DNA of 64,000 nt from Achromobacter sp. MFA1 R4 (GCF_900156745.1 NZ_LT707065.1:3968001-4032000); one strand, 5' to 3'; counted from the stretch's first letter, positions 40,158 to 48,832 are shown. Program-made: numbers and translations. Notes: generated from the sequence alone by a model not told the origin.

Positions 40158-41465
40158 ATGGACTTGAAGATCTTTGACCGTATGGAGTCTGAAGTGCGGG
40201 GCTACATCCGGTCGTTTCCCGTGATATTCAATCAGGCCCGGGGCTCGACGCTCATCGATGAGGATGGCGCCGAATACATCGACTTCTTCAGCGGCGCAGG
40301 CACGCTGAACTACGGCCACAACAATCCTGTTCTCAAGGAAAAGCTGCTGGAGTATGTGCAGGCGGACGGCGTCGTCCATGGCCTGGACATGGCCACCAGC
40401 GCGAAGAAGCGTTTCCTTGAGACGGTGGATCGCGTGCTGCTCAAGCCGCGCAACTGGCAGTACACGCTGCAATTCACCGGCCCGACCGGCACCAACGCCG
40501 TCGAAGCCGCGCTGAAGATCGCGCGCCAGGTCAAGGGCCGTCCCAATGTGATCTCGTTCACGCATGGTTTTCACGGCGTCACCGGCGGCTCGCTGGCCGC
40601 CACGGCCAACATGAAGTTTCGCGACGCCGCCGGCTACGCGCTGGGCAACACGACGTTCATGCCCTACGACGGATACTTCGGTCCGGACGTGGACACCATG
40701 TCGTACCTGGAACGCATGCTGGAAGATCCGAGCAGCGGCCTGGACAAGCCGGCCGCCGTCATCGTGGAAACGGTGCAGGGCGAAGGCGGCGTCAACGTGG
40801 CCACGCTGCGCTGGTTGAAAGAGCTGGAAAAGCTGTGCAAGCGGCACGACATGCTGCTGATCGTGGACGACATCCAGGTCGGCTGCGGCCGCACCGGCAC
40901 GTTCTTCAGCTTCGAGGCCGCCGGCATCCGTCCCGACATCATCACGCTGTCGAAGTCGCTCTCGGGCTTTGGCCTGCCGATGTCCCTAGTGCTGATGAAG
41001 CCCGAGCTGGACATCTGGAAGCCGGGCGCCCACAGCGGCACGTTCCGCGGCAACAACCTTGCCTTCGTCACCGCGACCCAGGCACTGGAAACCTACTGGA
41101 CCAACACCGCGTTCACCGCCGACATCCAGCGCAAGGAGCGCCTGGTGGGCGACTGGCTCGAAAACCTGGTGCATAGCTATCCCAACGCCGGCCTGTCGGC
41201 GCGCGGCCGCGGCCTGATCCAGGGCCTGGTGTCCAACACCACCCCGGCGCTGTCCAACCGCATCGCCCAATGCGCGTTCAAGAAGGGCGTCGTGATCGAA
41301 ACCTCGGGCGCGCATGACGAAGTGCTCAAGCTGCTGCCCGCGCTGACGATCGAGGAAGACCTGCTGGCCAAGGGCCTGGATCTGATCGAGGCCAGCGTGG
41401 CCGAAGCGCTGGCCGATGAGGGGCAGTCCGCCCGCATCCTGAAATTTGGAGGAAAACGTCAATGA
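40158..41465 (+). CDS. ectB: diaminobutyrate-2-oxoglutarate aminotransferase
   Basis: EctB converts aspartate-4-semialdehyde to L-2,4-diaminobutyrate with glutamate as amino donor. The 435-residue class III aminotransferase has FTGPTGTNAVEAALKIARQ (phosphate binding), DDIQVGCGRTGTFFSFE and the PLP lysine K266 in ITLSKSLSGFGLP. A strong GGGAGGA ribosome site precedes the ATG, so translation is independent of ectA. The ectC start overlaps its stop by 4 nt. Confidence 0.97.
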   Translation: MDLKIFDRMESEVRGYIRSFPVIFNQARGSTLIDEDGAEYIDFFSGAGTLNYGHNNPVLKEKLLEYVQADGVVHGLDMATSAKKRFLETVDRVLLKPRNWQYTLQFTGPTGTNAVEAALKIARQVKGRPNVISFTHGFHGVTGGSLAATANMKFRDAAGYALGNTTFMPYDGYFGPDVDTMSYLERMLEDPSSGLDKPAAVIVETVQGEGGVNVATLRWLKELEKLCKRHDMLLIVDDIQVGCGRTGTFFSFEAAGIRPDIITLSKSLSGFGLPMSLVLMKPELDIWKPGAHSGTFRGNNLAFVTATQALETYWTNTAFTADIQRKERLVGDWLENLVHSYPNAGLSARGRGLIQGLVSNTTPALSNRIAQCAFKKGVVIETSGAHDEVLKLLPALTIEEDLLAKGLDLIEASVAEALADEGQSARILKFGGKRQ

Positions 41466-41860
41466 TCGTACGCAATGTCAAAGATGTGATCGGCACCGCC
41501 GACGAAGTCCGCACCGACACCTGGGTCAGCCGCCGCGTGCTGCTCAAGAAGGATGGCATGGGCTTTTCTTTCCATGAGACCACCATTTTTCCGGGCGGCC
41601 GCACGCACATCCACTACAAGAACCACCTTGAAGCGGTGTGGTGCATCGAGGGCGACGGTTCGATCGAGACCATTGCCGACGGCAAAAAGTATGAACTGGG
41701 CCCCGGCGTGGTCTACGCGCTGAACGAACACGACGAGCACTGGCTGTGCGGCGGCAAGGAGCCGCTGCGCGTCATCTGCGTCTTCAATCCGCCGCTGACC
41801 GGCCAGGAAGTGCACGACGAGCATGGTGTCTACGCGCTACCCGACGCCGTCGCGGCCTGA
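41462..41860 (+). CDS. ectC: L-ectoine synthase
   Basis: EctC is a metal-dependent cupin that cyclises N-gamma-acetyl-diaminobutyrate to ectoine. The 132-residue protein has the metal ligands found in Paenibacillus EctC at the same numbers: E57, Y85 and H93. The cupin segment is PGGRTHIHYKNHLEAVW. It starts inside the ectB stop (ATGA) and is followed 15 nt later by ectD. Confidence 0.97.
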   Translation: MIVRNVKDVIGTADEVRTDTWVSRRVLLKKDGMGFSFHETTIFPGGRTHIHYKNHLEAVWCIEGDGSIETIADGKKYELGPGVVYALNEHDEHWLCGGKEPLRVICVFNPPLTGQEVHDEHGVYALPDAVAA

Positions 41861-41875
41861 AAATAGGAGGTTCGC

Positions 41876-42802
41876 ATGATCTCACCCGCGAAGGATCCGT
41901 ACGCCTCCCGTACGGATCGTGGTTCCGCCATCATTTCCCGCCAGGATCCCGTCGTCTATGAAGACGGCAAGTACGCCAGCGCGCTGTCCGACGAGCAGGT
42001 CGGCCAGTATGACCGCGACGGCTTCCTGCTGCTGGAAAACCTGTTCTCGGAAGCCGAAGTGCGCGCCCTGTCGGGCGAGGTCGAGCGCATGACGCGCGAT
42101 CCGTCGATCGTGCGCCGCGAAGAGGCCATCACCGAGCCGGGCAGCAACGCCGTGCGTTCCATCTTCATGGTGCACGTGCTCAACCCCATGCTGGCCCGCC
42201 TGGTGCGCGATCCGCGCCTGGTCAACGTGGCGCGCCAGATCCTCGGTTCCGAGGTCTACATCCACCAGTCGCGCGCCAACATGAAGCCGGGCTTCAAGGG
42301 CAAGGAGTTCTACTGGCATTCGGACTTCGAGACCTGGCACGTCGAGGACGGCATGCCCTCGATGCGCGCGCTCAGCTGCTCGGTGCTGCTGACCGACAAC
42401 AACGAGTGCAATGGCCCCCTGATGCTGGTGCCGGGCTCGCACCGCCAGTTCATCTCGTGCGTCGGCGAGACGCCGAACGAGCACTACAAGCAATCGCTGA
42501 AGAAGCAGGAATACGGCGTGCCGGATCCTGTCAGCCTGCAACTGCTGGTGGAGCAGGGCGGCATCCGCACGATGACGGCCAAGGCCGGCTCCGTGGTGTT
42601 CTTCGACTGCAACACGATGCATGGTTCGAACAGCAACATTTCGCCGTGGCCGCGCGCCAATGTCTTCATGGTCTACAACAGCATGGAGAACACCCTGAAC
42701 CCGCCCAAGTACGGGCTGACCCCGCGTCCCGAGCACATCGCGACGCGCAAGGGATTCAAGGCGGTCACGCCGCTGGATGCGTTGAAGCTGGTTGGCGGTT
42801 GA
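41876..42802 (+). CDS. ectD: ectoine 5-hydroxylase
   Basis: EctD is an Fe(II)/2-oxoglutarate dioxygenase that hydroxylates ectoine to 5-hydroxyectoine using O2. The 308-residue protein carries the signature WHSDFETWHVEDGMPSMR with iron ligands H148 and D150, and H249 in CNTMHGSNSN. It is the last gene of the operon, 15 nt after ectC with an AGGAGG site, and is followed by a strong terminator. No ask_ect aspartokinase gene is attached. Confidence 0.97.
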   Translation: MISPAKDPYASRTDRGSAIISRQDPVVYEDGKYASALSDEQVGQYDRDGFLLLENLFSEAEVRALSGEVERMTRDPSIVRREEAITEPGSNAVRSIFMVHVLNPMLARLVRDPRLVNVARQILGSEVYIHQSRANMKPGFKGKEFYWHSDFETWHVEDGMPSMRALSCSVLLTDNNECNGPLMLVPGSHRQFISCVGETPNEHYKQSLKKQEYGVPDPVSLQLLVEQGGIRTMTAKAGSVVFFDCNTMHGSNSNISPWPRANVFMVYNSMENTLNPPKYGLTPRPEHIATRKGFKAVTPLDALKLVGG

Positions 42803-42821
42803 GCATCCGCCGTCCACACCT

Positions 42822-42848
42822 GGCCCGGGCCCGTCCCGGGCCTTTTTT
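42822..42848 (+). terminator. intrinsic terminator after ectD
   Basis: An 8-bp GC stem GGCCCGGG (42822-42829) and CCCGGGCC (42835-42842), 5-nt loop, followed by six T residues. It closes the ectoine operon. Confidence 0.85.
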
Positions 42849-42925
42849 GTCTCTTGCCGGCGGCCCGGCGCGCCGCATTTCTTGTATTCTCTGCGGCATT
42901 CGCAACCCGTTGAGCCATCGCCGCC

Positions 42926-43798
42926 ATGTCTGCCCGTATCCTCAGCCTGCACATCTATCCCGTCAAATCCTGCGCGGGCATCGACCTGACCGAATCTCCC
43001 ATCGACCGCGCGGGCCTGGCGCATGACCGGCGCTGGATGGTCGTGGATGACGGCGGCCAGTTCATGACGCAGCGGCAATGGCCGGCCATGGCGCTGATCC
43101 GCACGGCGCTCTCGGCGGACGCGCTGCGCCTGTCGGCCCCGGGCATGGCGGACCTGGAGGTCGCCCTGGACGGATCTGGACTGGAAGGCGAGGGGCAAAC
43201 GGTGGGCGTCTGGAGCGACACCATTTCCGCCCGGCGCGAAGGCGCGGCCGCGGAACGGTGGCTGTCCGAATTCGTCAAGACGCCGTGCCGCCTGCTCAAG
43301 GTGGATGCCGCCGCGCGCCGCAACGCCAAGCCCGACTGGGTATCGCGCTGGGCCGACGCGCATCCCGATCTGGCCGATGCCTTCGTGGGGGAACACCACT
43401 TCGGTTTTGCCGACGGCTTTCCGCTCCTGATCGCCAACCAGGCCTCGCTGGACGACCTGAACGCCCGCCTGCAGGCCAAAGGGGCGGCCCCGGTGCCGAT
43501 GGACCGGTTCCGTCCCAACATCGTGGTCCAGGGCGAATGGGAGGCCTTCGACGAAGACCACACGGCCATGATCACGGCGGGCGGCGTACGGATGGCGTTC
43601 GTCAAGCCGTGCACCCGTTGCTCGATTCCCGACATCGACCAGCGCACGGCCCAGCAATATGAAGAGCCGGGCCGCACGCTGGCGGGCTACCGCAATCTGG
43701 ATATTGGCGTCGTATTCGGCCAGAACGCCATCGTGGATGCGCCGGCCGGCGCGCGGCTGAAAGTGGGCGACGCGGTCGACATCGAACTGGATTTCTGA
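42926..43798 (+). CDS. MOSC domain protein (YcbX-like)
   Basis: The 290-residue protein has an N-terminal MOSC_N beta-barrel domain (SLHIYPVKSCAGI near 7-19). The C-terminal MOSC domain (about 140-285) has FPLLIANQASLDDLN and the conserved K-P-C-T-R-C at 227-232; Cys229 is the expected molybdenum-cofactor sulfur ligand. YcbX-type proteins reduce N-hydroxylated compounds, with electrons from a flavoreductase. There is no attached ferredoxin domain here. It is monocistronic after the ectoine terminator. Confidence 0.9.
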   Translation: MSARILSLHIYPVKSCAGIDLTESPIDRAGLAHDRRWMVVDDGGQFMTQRQWPAMALIRTALSADALRLSAPGMADLEVALDGSGLEGEGQTVGVWSDTISARREGAAAERWLSEFVKTPCRLLKVDAAARRNAKPDWVSRWADAHPDLADAFVGEHHFGFADGFPLLIANQASLDDLNARLQAKGAAPVPMDRFRPNIVVQGEWEAFDEDHTAMITAGGVRMAFVKPCTRCSIPDIDQRTAQQYEEPGRTLAGYRNLDIGVVFGQNAIVDAPAGARLKVGDAVDIELDF

Positions 43799-43817
43799 CC
43801 CGCCGCCCGCCGCGGCG

Positions 43818-44135
43818 TCACGGCGAGGACAGCTTCAGGCCAACCAGGCCCAGCACGATGAAGGCAACGCTGGCAATGCGCAGCCAGCTTGCCGACTCAC
43901 CGAAGAGCACGATGCCCGCCACGAAGGCGCCGATCGTGCCGATGCCCACCCACACCGCATAGGCGGTGCCCAGCGGCAGGCTTTTCATGGCCAGGGCCAG
44001 CAGCCAGAAGCTGATGAGCATGCCCGCCACGGTCACGACGGACGGCCACAGCCGGGTGAAGCCGTTGGTGTATTTCAGGCCGACCGCCCAGACGATTTCA
44101 AACAGGCCAGCCAACACCAGGATGATCCAGGTCAT
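43818..44135 (-). CDS. sugE: SMR guanidinium exporter Gdx/SugE
   Basis: The 105-residue protein has four TM helices and belongs to the SugE (Gdx) branch of small multidrug resistance proteins. The essential glutamate is Glu13 in [18 protein letters not shown]. The K-x-x-x-G-x-x-R-x-W/Y pattern after TM1 and the [16 protein letters not shown] segment fit the guanidinium-exporting subtype rather than EmrE. It is controlled by an upstream guanidine-II riboswitch, which supports guanidinium as the substrate. The start is preceded by GGGAG. Confidence 0.93.
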   Translation of the reverse strand: MTWIILVLAGLFEIVWAVGLKYTNGFTRLWPSVVTVAGMLISFWLLALAMKSLPLGTAYAVWVGIGTIGAFVAGIVLFGESASWLRIASVAFIVLGLVGLKLSSP

Positions 44136-44180
44136 GCACGACTCCCAAGATTGCGATGCCGGCGAGATGCCGACATAAAT

Positions 44181-44243
44181 GGGGTCGTCCCCGGAAAAGG
44201 CGCCGGCCGTTTGACCGGGCGCAGCAACGGGCCGTCCCGTTGC
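44181..44243 (-). promoter_or_regulatory. guanidine-II (mini-ykkC) riboswitch
   Basis: On the minus strand the leader contains two hairpins with the diagnostic ACGR loops. P1 is GCAACGGG-ACGG-CCCGTTGC (44243-44224), a perfect 8-bp stem. P2 is GGGG-ACGA-CCCC (44192-44181). The linker is 31 nt, in the range for this class, and the sugE start is 45 nt after P2. Guanidine binding to paired ACGR loops is known to raise expression of guanidinium exporters. Both the structure and the downstream gene support the call. Confidence 0.88.
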
Positions 44244-44250
44244 GGCAAAA

Positions 44251-44256
44251 ATTATA
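44251..44256 (-). promoter_or_regulatory. -10 box for the riboswitch-sugE transcript
   Basis: A consensus TATAAT on the minus strand (complement of ATTATA) lies 8 nt before the first riboswitch stem, so transcription would start at the base of P1. No good -35 hexamer is seen at 16-18 nt. Confidence 0.55.
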
Positions 44257-44343
44257 GAATACCGGCTTTCGACGGCAGATCCGGATGCCGGGCATCAACC
44301 TAGCAACACTTCGCGTTCCGGGCCGCGAAACCAGGATATTTTT

Positions 44344-44712
44344 ATGCAACGCATCATGCTGCGGGCAAAGCTGCACCGCGTCACGGTCACGGAAGCCGAC
44401 CTTCACTACGAAGGATCTTGCGGCATCGACGAAGACCTCCTCGACGCTGCCGGCATGCGCGAGTTCGAACGCATCGAGCTCTACAACGTGACGAATGGCG
44501 AACGCTTCGACACTTACATCATCAAGGCTGCGCGCGGCAGCGGCGCCATCTCGCTGAACGGCGCGGCGGCGCGCCGGGCCCAGGTGGGCGATCTGCTGAT
44601 CATCTGCACGTACGGCCCGATGTCCGAAGAAGATTCGGCCACGCACAAGCCCCAGGTGGTGCTGGTCGACGACGCCAACCGCGTCAAGGAAATCCGCAAG
44701 TTCCCGGCGTGA
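44344..44712 (+). CDS. panD: aspartate 1-decarboxylase (pyruvoyl-dependent) proenzyme
   Basis: PanD makes beta-alanine from aspartate for pantothenate and CoA. The 122-residue proenzyme self-cleaves between Gly24 and Ser25 (YEG-SCGID); Ser25 becomes the pyruvoyl group. [21 protein letters not shown] is the family core around the substrate arginine region. panB and panC are not adjacent. It is divergent from sugE, and its leader overlaps the start region of the riboswitch transcript. Confidence 0.97.
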   Translation: MQRIMLRAKLHRVTVTEADLHYEGSCGIDEDLLDAAGMREFERIELYNVTNGERFDTYIIKAARGSGAISLNGAAARRAQVGDLLIICTYGPMSEEDSATHKPQVVLVDDANRVKEIRKFPA

Positions 44713-44781
44713 CGCCGGGCCGGGCGAAGCGCCATGCCGGCTCGGCCGGATAGCGCTTCGTCGCCTCTGAACCGTTTCATC

Positions 44782-45828
44782 ATGAGCTTCCAGGTCATCA
44801 TCCAACCCAGCAAGCATCAATTCCCGGTCGAGCCCGGCCAGACCGTGCTCGACGCCGCGCTGGCGGCGGGCATCGTCCTGCCCTATAGCTGTCGCAATGG
44901 CGCATGCTCCACCTGCAAGGGCAAAGTGGTGTCCGGGGAGTTCGACGCCGGCCAGTACCCCGCGCAGATCCTGTCGCCGGAAGAACTGGCCGACGGCTTC
45001 ACCCTGTTCTGCCAGGCCCGGCCCCAGTCCGACCTGGTGGTCGAGTCCACCGAGGTCCGGCTGGCGAGCGACATCCAGATCCGCAAGCTGCCGTCGCGCG
45101 TCCAGACCATGGAGCGCGTCGCGCCGGATGTCACGGTGCTCAAGCTGCAACTGCCGGCCTCCGAGCAGTTCCGCTACTACGCGGGGCAGTACGTCGAAAT
45201 CATCCTGAAGGACGGCCGCCGCCGCAGCTACTCGATGGCGGGCGCTCCGCACACCGGCAGCCCGCTTGAACTGCACATTCGCCACATGCCCGGGGGCCTG
45301 TTTACCGACCACGTGTTCGGCGCCGGCGACACGCAGATGAAGGAACGCGAGATCCTGCGCCTGGAAGGGCCGTTCGGATCGTTCTTCCTGCGCGAAGACA
45401 GCGACAAGCCCATCGTCCTCTTGGCCAGCGGGACGGGCTTCGCGCCGGTCAAGGCCATCGTGGAACACATGATCCACAAGAACATCAGCCGCCCCGTCGC
45501 GCTGTACTGGGGCGGGCGCCGTCCGCAAGACCTCTACATGGACGCGCTGGCGCAGTCCTGGTCGGCCCAGCTTCCGGACTTCCGCTACGTGCCCGTGGTG
45601 TCCAACGCGCTGCAGGAAGACAACTGGACTGGCCGCACCGGCTTCGTCCACGAAGCCGTCATGCAAGACATCGCCGACCTGTCCGGCCACCAGGTCTATG
45701 CCTGCGGCACGCCCTTGATGGTCGATGCGGCGCGCCGCGAGTTCAGCGCGCAGAACGGCCTGCCGCCGGAAGAGTTCTACGCGGACGCCTTCACGTCCGA
45801 GGCCGATCTGGCGAAGGCCGGGTCGTAA
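44782..45828 (+). CDS. 2Fe-2S ferredoxin-FAD/NAD(P)H reductase (CDP-6-deoxy-delta-3,4-glucoseen reductase-like)
   Basis: From ATG 44782 the protein is 348 residues. The N-terminal plant-type ferredoxin domain (1-90) has cluster cysteines C37, C42, C45 and C77. An FAD domain follows with RRRSYSMAGAP (FAD-binding RxYS), then a NAD domain with LLASGTGFAPVKAIVEHM and a final CGTPLMVDAAR. Betaproteobacterial homologues are often named AscD after the deoxysugar enzyme, yet no CDP-sugar genes are here. It more likely supplies electrons to an unidentified oxygenase or reductase. It follows panD by 69 nt. Confidence 0.88.
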   Translation: MSFQVIIQPSKHQFPVEPGQTVLDAALAAGIVLPYSCRNGACSTCKGKVVSGEFDAGQYPAQILSPEELADGFTLFCQARPQSDLVVESTEVRLASDIQIRKLPSRVQTMERVAPDVTVLKLQLPASEQFRYYAGQYVEIILKDGRRRSYSMAGAPHTGSPLELHIRHMPGGLFTDHVFGAGDTQMKEREILRLEGPFGSFFLREDSDKPIVLLASGTGFAPVKAIVEHMIHKNISRPVALYWGGRRPQDLYMDALAQSWSAQLPDFRYVPVVSNALQEDNWTGRTGFVHEAVMQDIADLSGHQVYACGTPLMVDAARREFSAQNGLPPEEFYADAFTSEADLAKAGS

Positions 45829-45954
45829 GTCGTATGTTTTTTTATTACTTAGGCGGCTGCAAAACGGCAAGGTAAACTGCTTTGGCAGCGGCTTGCCGGG
45901 CTGCGCGGACATCGGGTCCGCCCCCAGAACCGGCATGCAAGGAGCGATGCGGGC

Positions 45955-47211
45955 ATGAAAGTAGCGGTATTGGGTAGCGGCATTATCGGCATCTCCAGCG
46001 CCTGGTGGCTAAGCCAGGCCGGTCATGACGTCGTGGTCATAGACCGCTGCACCGGTCCCGCGCAGGAAACCAGCCTCGCCAATGGCGCGCAGATTTCCGT
46101 CTCCTACGCCGAGCCCTGGGCCAATCCCCAGGCGCCGCTCAAGCTGCTCAAGTGGATGTTCCGCGACGACGCGCCGCTGCTTTTCCGTCCGCAACTGGAC
46201 TGGCGGCAATGGATGTGGGGCCTGGCATTCCTGCGCGAATGCATGCCCGGCCGGCTTGCCCCCAATATCCGCGCCATGGTGCGCATGGCGGAGTACAGCC
46301 GCGCTACCTTGCGCGGCATGCGCGCCGAGCTCGGCATCCAGTACGACCACCTTGAACGCGGCATCCTGAATTTCTATCGCGATCCCCACGAATTCGAAAA
46401 CTCGCAGCGCGCCGCCGGCCTGATGCGCGACTTTGGCGTCGAGCGCCGCGTCGTCACGGCCGACGAAGTCGTGGCCATCGAGCCCGCGCTGGCGCCGCAT
46501 CGCGCCACGATCGTCGGGGGCGATTACACGCCCGAGGACGAAAGCGGGGACGTGCACCTATTTACCGTCGCGCTGGCGCAGCACTGCGAGCGTGCCGGGG
46601 TCGAGTTCCGCTACAGCACGCGCGCGACCCGGCTGCTCACGCAGGGCGGGGCCGTCACGGGCGTGGAACTCATTCAGCCCGACGGCCGCTACACCAGCCT
46701 GTCGGCCGACGCCTACGTCGTGGCCATGGGCAGCTTCAGCCCGGTGATGCTGCGTCCGCTGGGCATTCCGTGCAACGTGTATCCGGCCAAGGGTTATTCG
46801 GCCACGTTCCCGGTCTTGAATCCGGATGCGACCCCGACCGTCAGCCTCACCGACAGCAGCCATAAGGTCGTTTTCTCGCGCCTGGGCGACCGGCTGCGCA
46901 TGGCGGGCACGGCGGAACTGTCCGGCTATTCCCGCAGTCTCAATTCTGGTCGTTGCGAAGCCATGACTCGCCTCGCCAGATCGCTCTTTCCCGACGCGCT
47001 CGATTTCGAGCGCGTCAGCTATTGGGCGGGCTTGCGCCCGTCCACTCCCTCGAACGTGCCCATCATCGGCCGCAGCCGCATTCCGAATTTGTATATCAAT
47101 ACAGGACACGGTACGCTTGGCTGGACGATGGGTGTTGGCTCGGGCCGGGCATTGGCCGATCTGCTCAGTGGACGGCGGCCAGAACCGGAATTCCCTTTTC
47201 TTGGTCTGTGA
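45955..47211 (+). CDS. dadA: D-amino acid dehydrogenase DadA-like
   Basis: The 418-residue protein is an FAD-dependent DAO-family enzyme with the dinucleotide motif GSGIIG at 7-12. The DadA family pattern includes TSLANGAQISVSYAEPWANP and, at the C-terminus, YWAGLRPSTPSNVPIIGRSR...NTGHGTLGWTMGVGSG. DadA oxidises D-alanine and other D-amino acids at the membrane and passes electrons to quinone. No alanine racemase is adjacent. A binding-protein gene begins only 4 nt after its stop. Confidence 0.9.
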   Translation: MKVAVLGSGIIGISSAWWLSQAGHDVVVIDRCTGPAQETSLANGAQISVSYAEPWANPQAPLKLLKWMFRDDAPLLFRPQLDWRQWMWGLAFLRECMPGRLAPNIRAMVRMAEYSRATLRGMRAELGIQYDHLERGILNFYRDPHEFENSQRAAGLMRDFGVERRVVTADEVVAIEPALAPHRATIVGGDYTPEDESGDVHLFTVALAQHCERAGVEFRYSTRATRLLTQGGAVTGVELIQPDGRYTSLSADAYVVAMGSFSPVMLRPLGIPCNVYPAKGYSATFPVLNPDATPTVSLTDSSHKVVFSRLGDRLRMAGTAELSGYSRSLNSGRCEAMTRLARSLFPDALDFERVSYWAGLRPSTPSNVPIIGRSRIPNLYINTGHGTLGWTMGVGSGRALADLLSGRRPEPEFPFLGL

Positions 47212-47215
47212 ACCT

Positions 47216-48556
47216 ATGAAGAAACTGCAATTGGCGGGCGTTGCCCGCGCGATGTTCGCCAGCCGGCGAGCATGGGTGTTCGGCGCCGCGATGGCGATGG
47301 CAGGCGTGGCAAACGCCGCACCCGTCGAAATCCAGGTCTGGCACACCCTGACCGACGCAAACAAGGCCGAGTTCGAAAAGCTCGCCAAGCAATACAACAA
47401 GGAACAGGACGACGTCCGGGTGACGCTTCGCGGTTTCGCGACGCCGGGCGCCCTGGAACAAGAGGCCGTGTCCGCGGTGAAGGCCAAGAAGGGCCCGAAC
47501 CTGCTGCAACTGTCGGACAACCACTCGCCGGAAGTCGTGGCCCAGCACAAGGCGGTCCTCCCGCTGTATGAACTGCTGGCCAAATACCCGATCAAGGACC
47601 TGAACTGGTTCATCCCGGCCACCAGCAGCTTCACGCGCGACAGCAAGGGCCGCATCCTGGCGTTCCCCTGGATGGCCGAAGTCCCGGTGATGTTCTACAA
47701 CACCGCGGCCTACAAGAAGGCCGGCCTCGATCCCAACAAGCCGGCCCGCACCTGGACCGCCTTGCAGGCCGATCTCCTGAAGCTGCGCGACGTGGCCGAC
47801 ATCGATTGCCCCTACGCGTCCAGCGACCAGGTCTCGGTCCACCTCGAAAATCTGGCGCCCATCAACAACCAGCAGTTCACCAGCAACAACAACGGCCTGG
47901 ACGCGGTCTCCAAGAAGTCCGTCGCGCCCGCCATGCAGTTCGATACGCTGTACATGCGCCACATCTCGATGATGGTGAGCTGGAAGCGGTCGCTGCTGTT
48001 CATGGCGCACTCGGGCGACAACGCCAGCGACAAGCTGTTCGCCAAGGGCGAATGCGCGGTGCTGACGTCCAACTCGGGCGCGTTCGGCCAGTTCCTGGCC
48101 ACCAAGTCGCTGTCCTTCGGCGTGGCTCCCTTGCCCTACTACGAGCAGGCCACCAAGGAAGGCGGCAAGCCCTTCGTGAGCGGTTCGGCCCTGTGGGCGC
48201 TGCAAGGCCATCCCCAGGCGCAGGAAAAAGCCACGGCCCAGTTCCTGGCCTGGCTGTCTAAGCCGGTCGTCGCCGCTGAATGGCATCAGCGCACGGGCTA
48301 CCTGCCGCTGACGGAAGCCGCGTTCCGCGCGTCCGATGTGTCGTTCTACAGCCGCATTCCGGGCGCGCAGACGCTGATCGCCTCGATGAGCGCCAAGCCC
48401 GTGGCCAACAGCCGCGGCTTCCGCATGGCCAACTACGAGCGCATCGAGCCCGTGCTGAACAAGGAGCTCACCGATGCCTTCGAAGGCAAGGTGCCGCCCG
48501 TCGCTGCGCTGAACAACGCCGCCTCGCAGGCGCGCAGCATCGCCGCGCAGCGCTGA
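47216..48556 (+). CDS. ABC transporter solute-binding protein, UgpB-like
   Basis: From ATG 47216 the precursor is 446 residues with a signal peptide ending GVANA at about residue 34. The mature chain VEIQVWHTLTDANKAEFEKLAKQYNK is that of the extracellular solute-binding family 1 (UgpB, glycerol-3-phosphate; also sugars). The segment RILAFPWMAEVPVMFYNTAAYKKAGLDP supports UgpB-like folding. No permease or ATPase genes accompany it, so it is an orphan that must use components encoded elsewhere. It is closely coupled to dadA. Confidence 0.87.
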   Translation: MKKLQLAGVARAMFASRRAWVFGAAMAMAGVANAAPVEIQVWHTLTDANKAEFEKLAKQYNKEQDDVRVTLRGFATPGALEQEAVSAVKAKKGPNLLQLSDNHSPEVVAQHKAVLPLYELLAKYPIKDLNWFIPATSSFTRDSKGRILAFPWMAEVPVMFYNTAAYKKAGLDPNKPARTWTALQADLLKLRDVADIDCPYASSDQVSVHLENLAPINNQQFTSNNNGLDAVSKKSVAPAMQFDTLYMRHISMMVSWKRSLLFMAHSGDNASDKLFAKGECAVLTSNSGAFGQFLATKSLSFGVAPLPYYEQATKEGGKPFVSGSALWALQGHPQAQEKATAQFLAWLSKPVVAAEWHQRTGYLPLTEAAFRASDVSFYSRIPGAQTLIASMSAKPVANSRGFRMANYERIEPVLNKELTDAFEGKVPPVAALNNAASQARSIAAQR

Positions 48557-48606
48557 ACGCCGCACGCGGCGCCGCTCTCGCGCGCGCCGCGTGACGCAGT
48601 GAAATC

Positions 48607-48633
48607 GCCCGGTCTTCGGACCGGGCTTTTTTT
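48607..48633 (+). terminator. intrinsic terminator after the UgpB-like gene
   Basis: Perfect 8-bp stem GCCCGGTC/GACCGGGC (48607-48614 and 48619-48626) with a UUCG tetraloop and a run of seven T residues. Confidence 0.9.
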
Positions 48634-48641
48634 CGCCTGCC

Positions 48642-48713
48642 GATTCGTCGATTCGGCGATCCGTTGATGCGTCGATGCGTTGATCCGTTGATCCGTCGAT
48701 GCGTTGATGCGTC
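48642..48713. repeat. nine tandem copies of an 8-bp repeat (GATNCGTY)
   Basis: Immediately after the terminator lie nine head-to-tail 8-mers of consensus GATNCGTY (one unit ends in GGC). They form 72 bp that end 119 bp before the first pilus gene. The array is non-coding in the likely arrangement. Octanucleotide arrays expand and contract by slippage, so it could alter promoter spacing for the pilus cluster. Confidence 0.9.
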
Positions 48714-48832
48714 GTCGGCCGGGTGGATGAATCCATCCATGCGTACATGCCAGTCTGGCGGCGCCTCAAGCGCTCGGCCAACATGCCGCTCATGCGTGTC
48801 GCTTCCGATGCGCCTTTTGCTCGCGGTGAGGC

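Noticed and set aside
45829-45954. Promoter for dadA in the A/T-rich stretch after the reductase gene
   Set aside because: TTACTT and TAAACT can be found but with a spacer of about 22 nt, too long for a sigma-70 promoter.
48642-48713. CRISPR array
   Set aside because: The units are 8 bp and contiguous with no spacers, and no cas genes are present; it is a simple tandem repeat.
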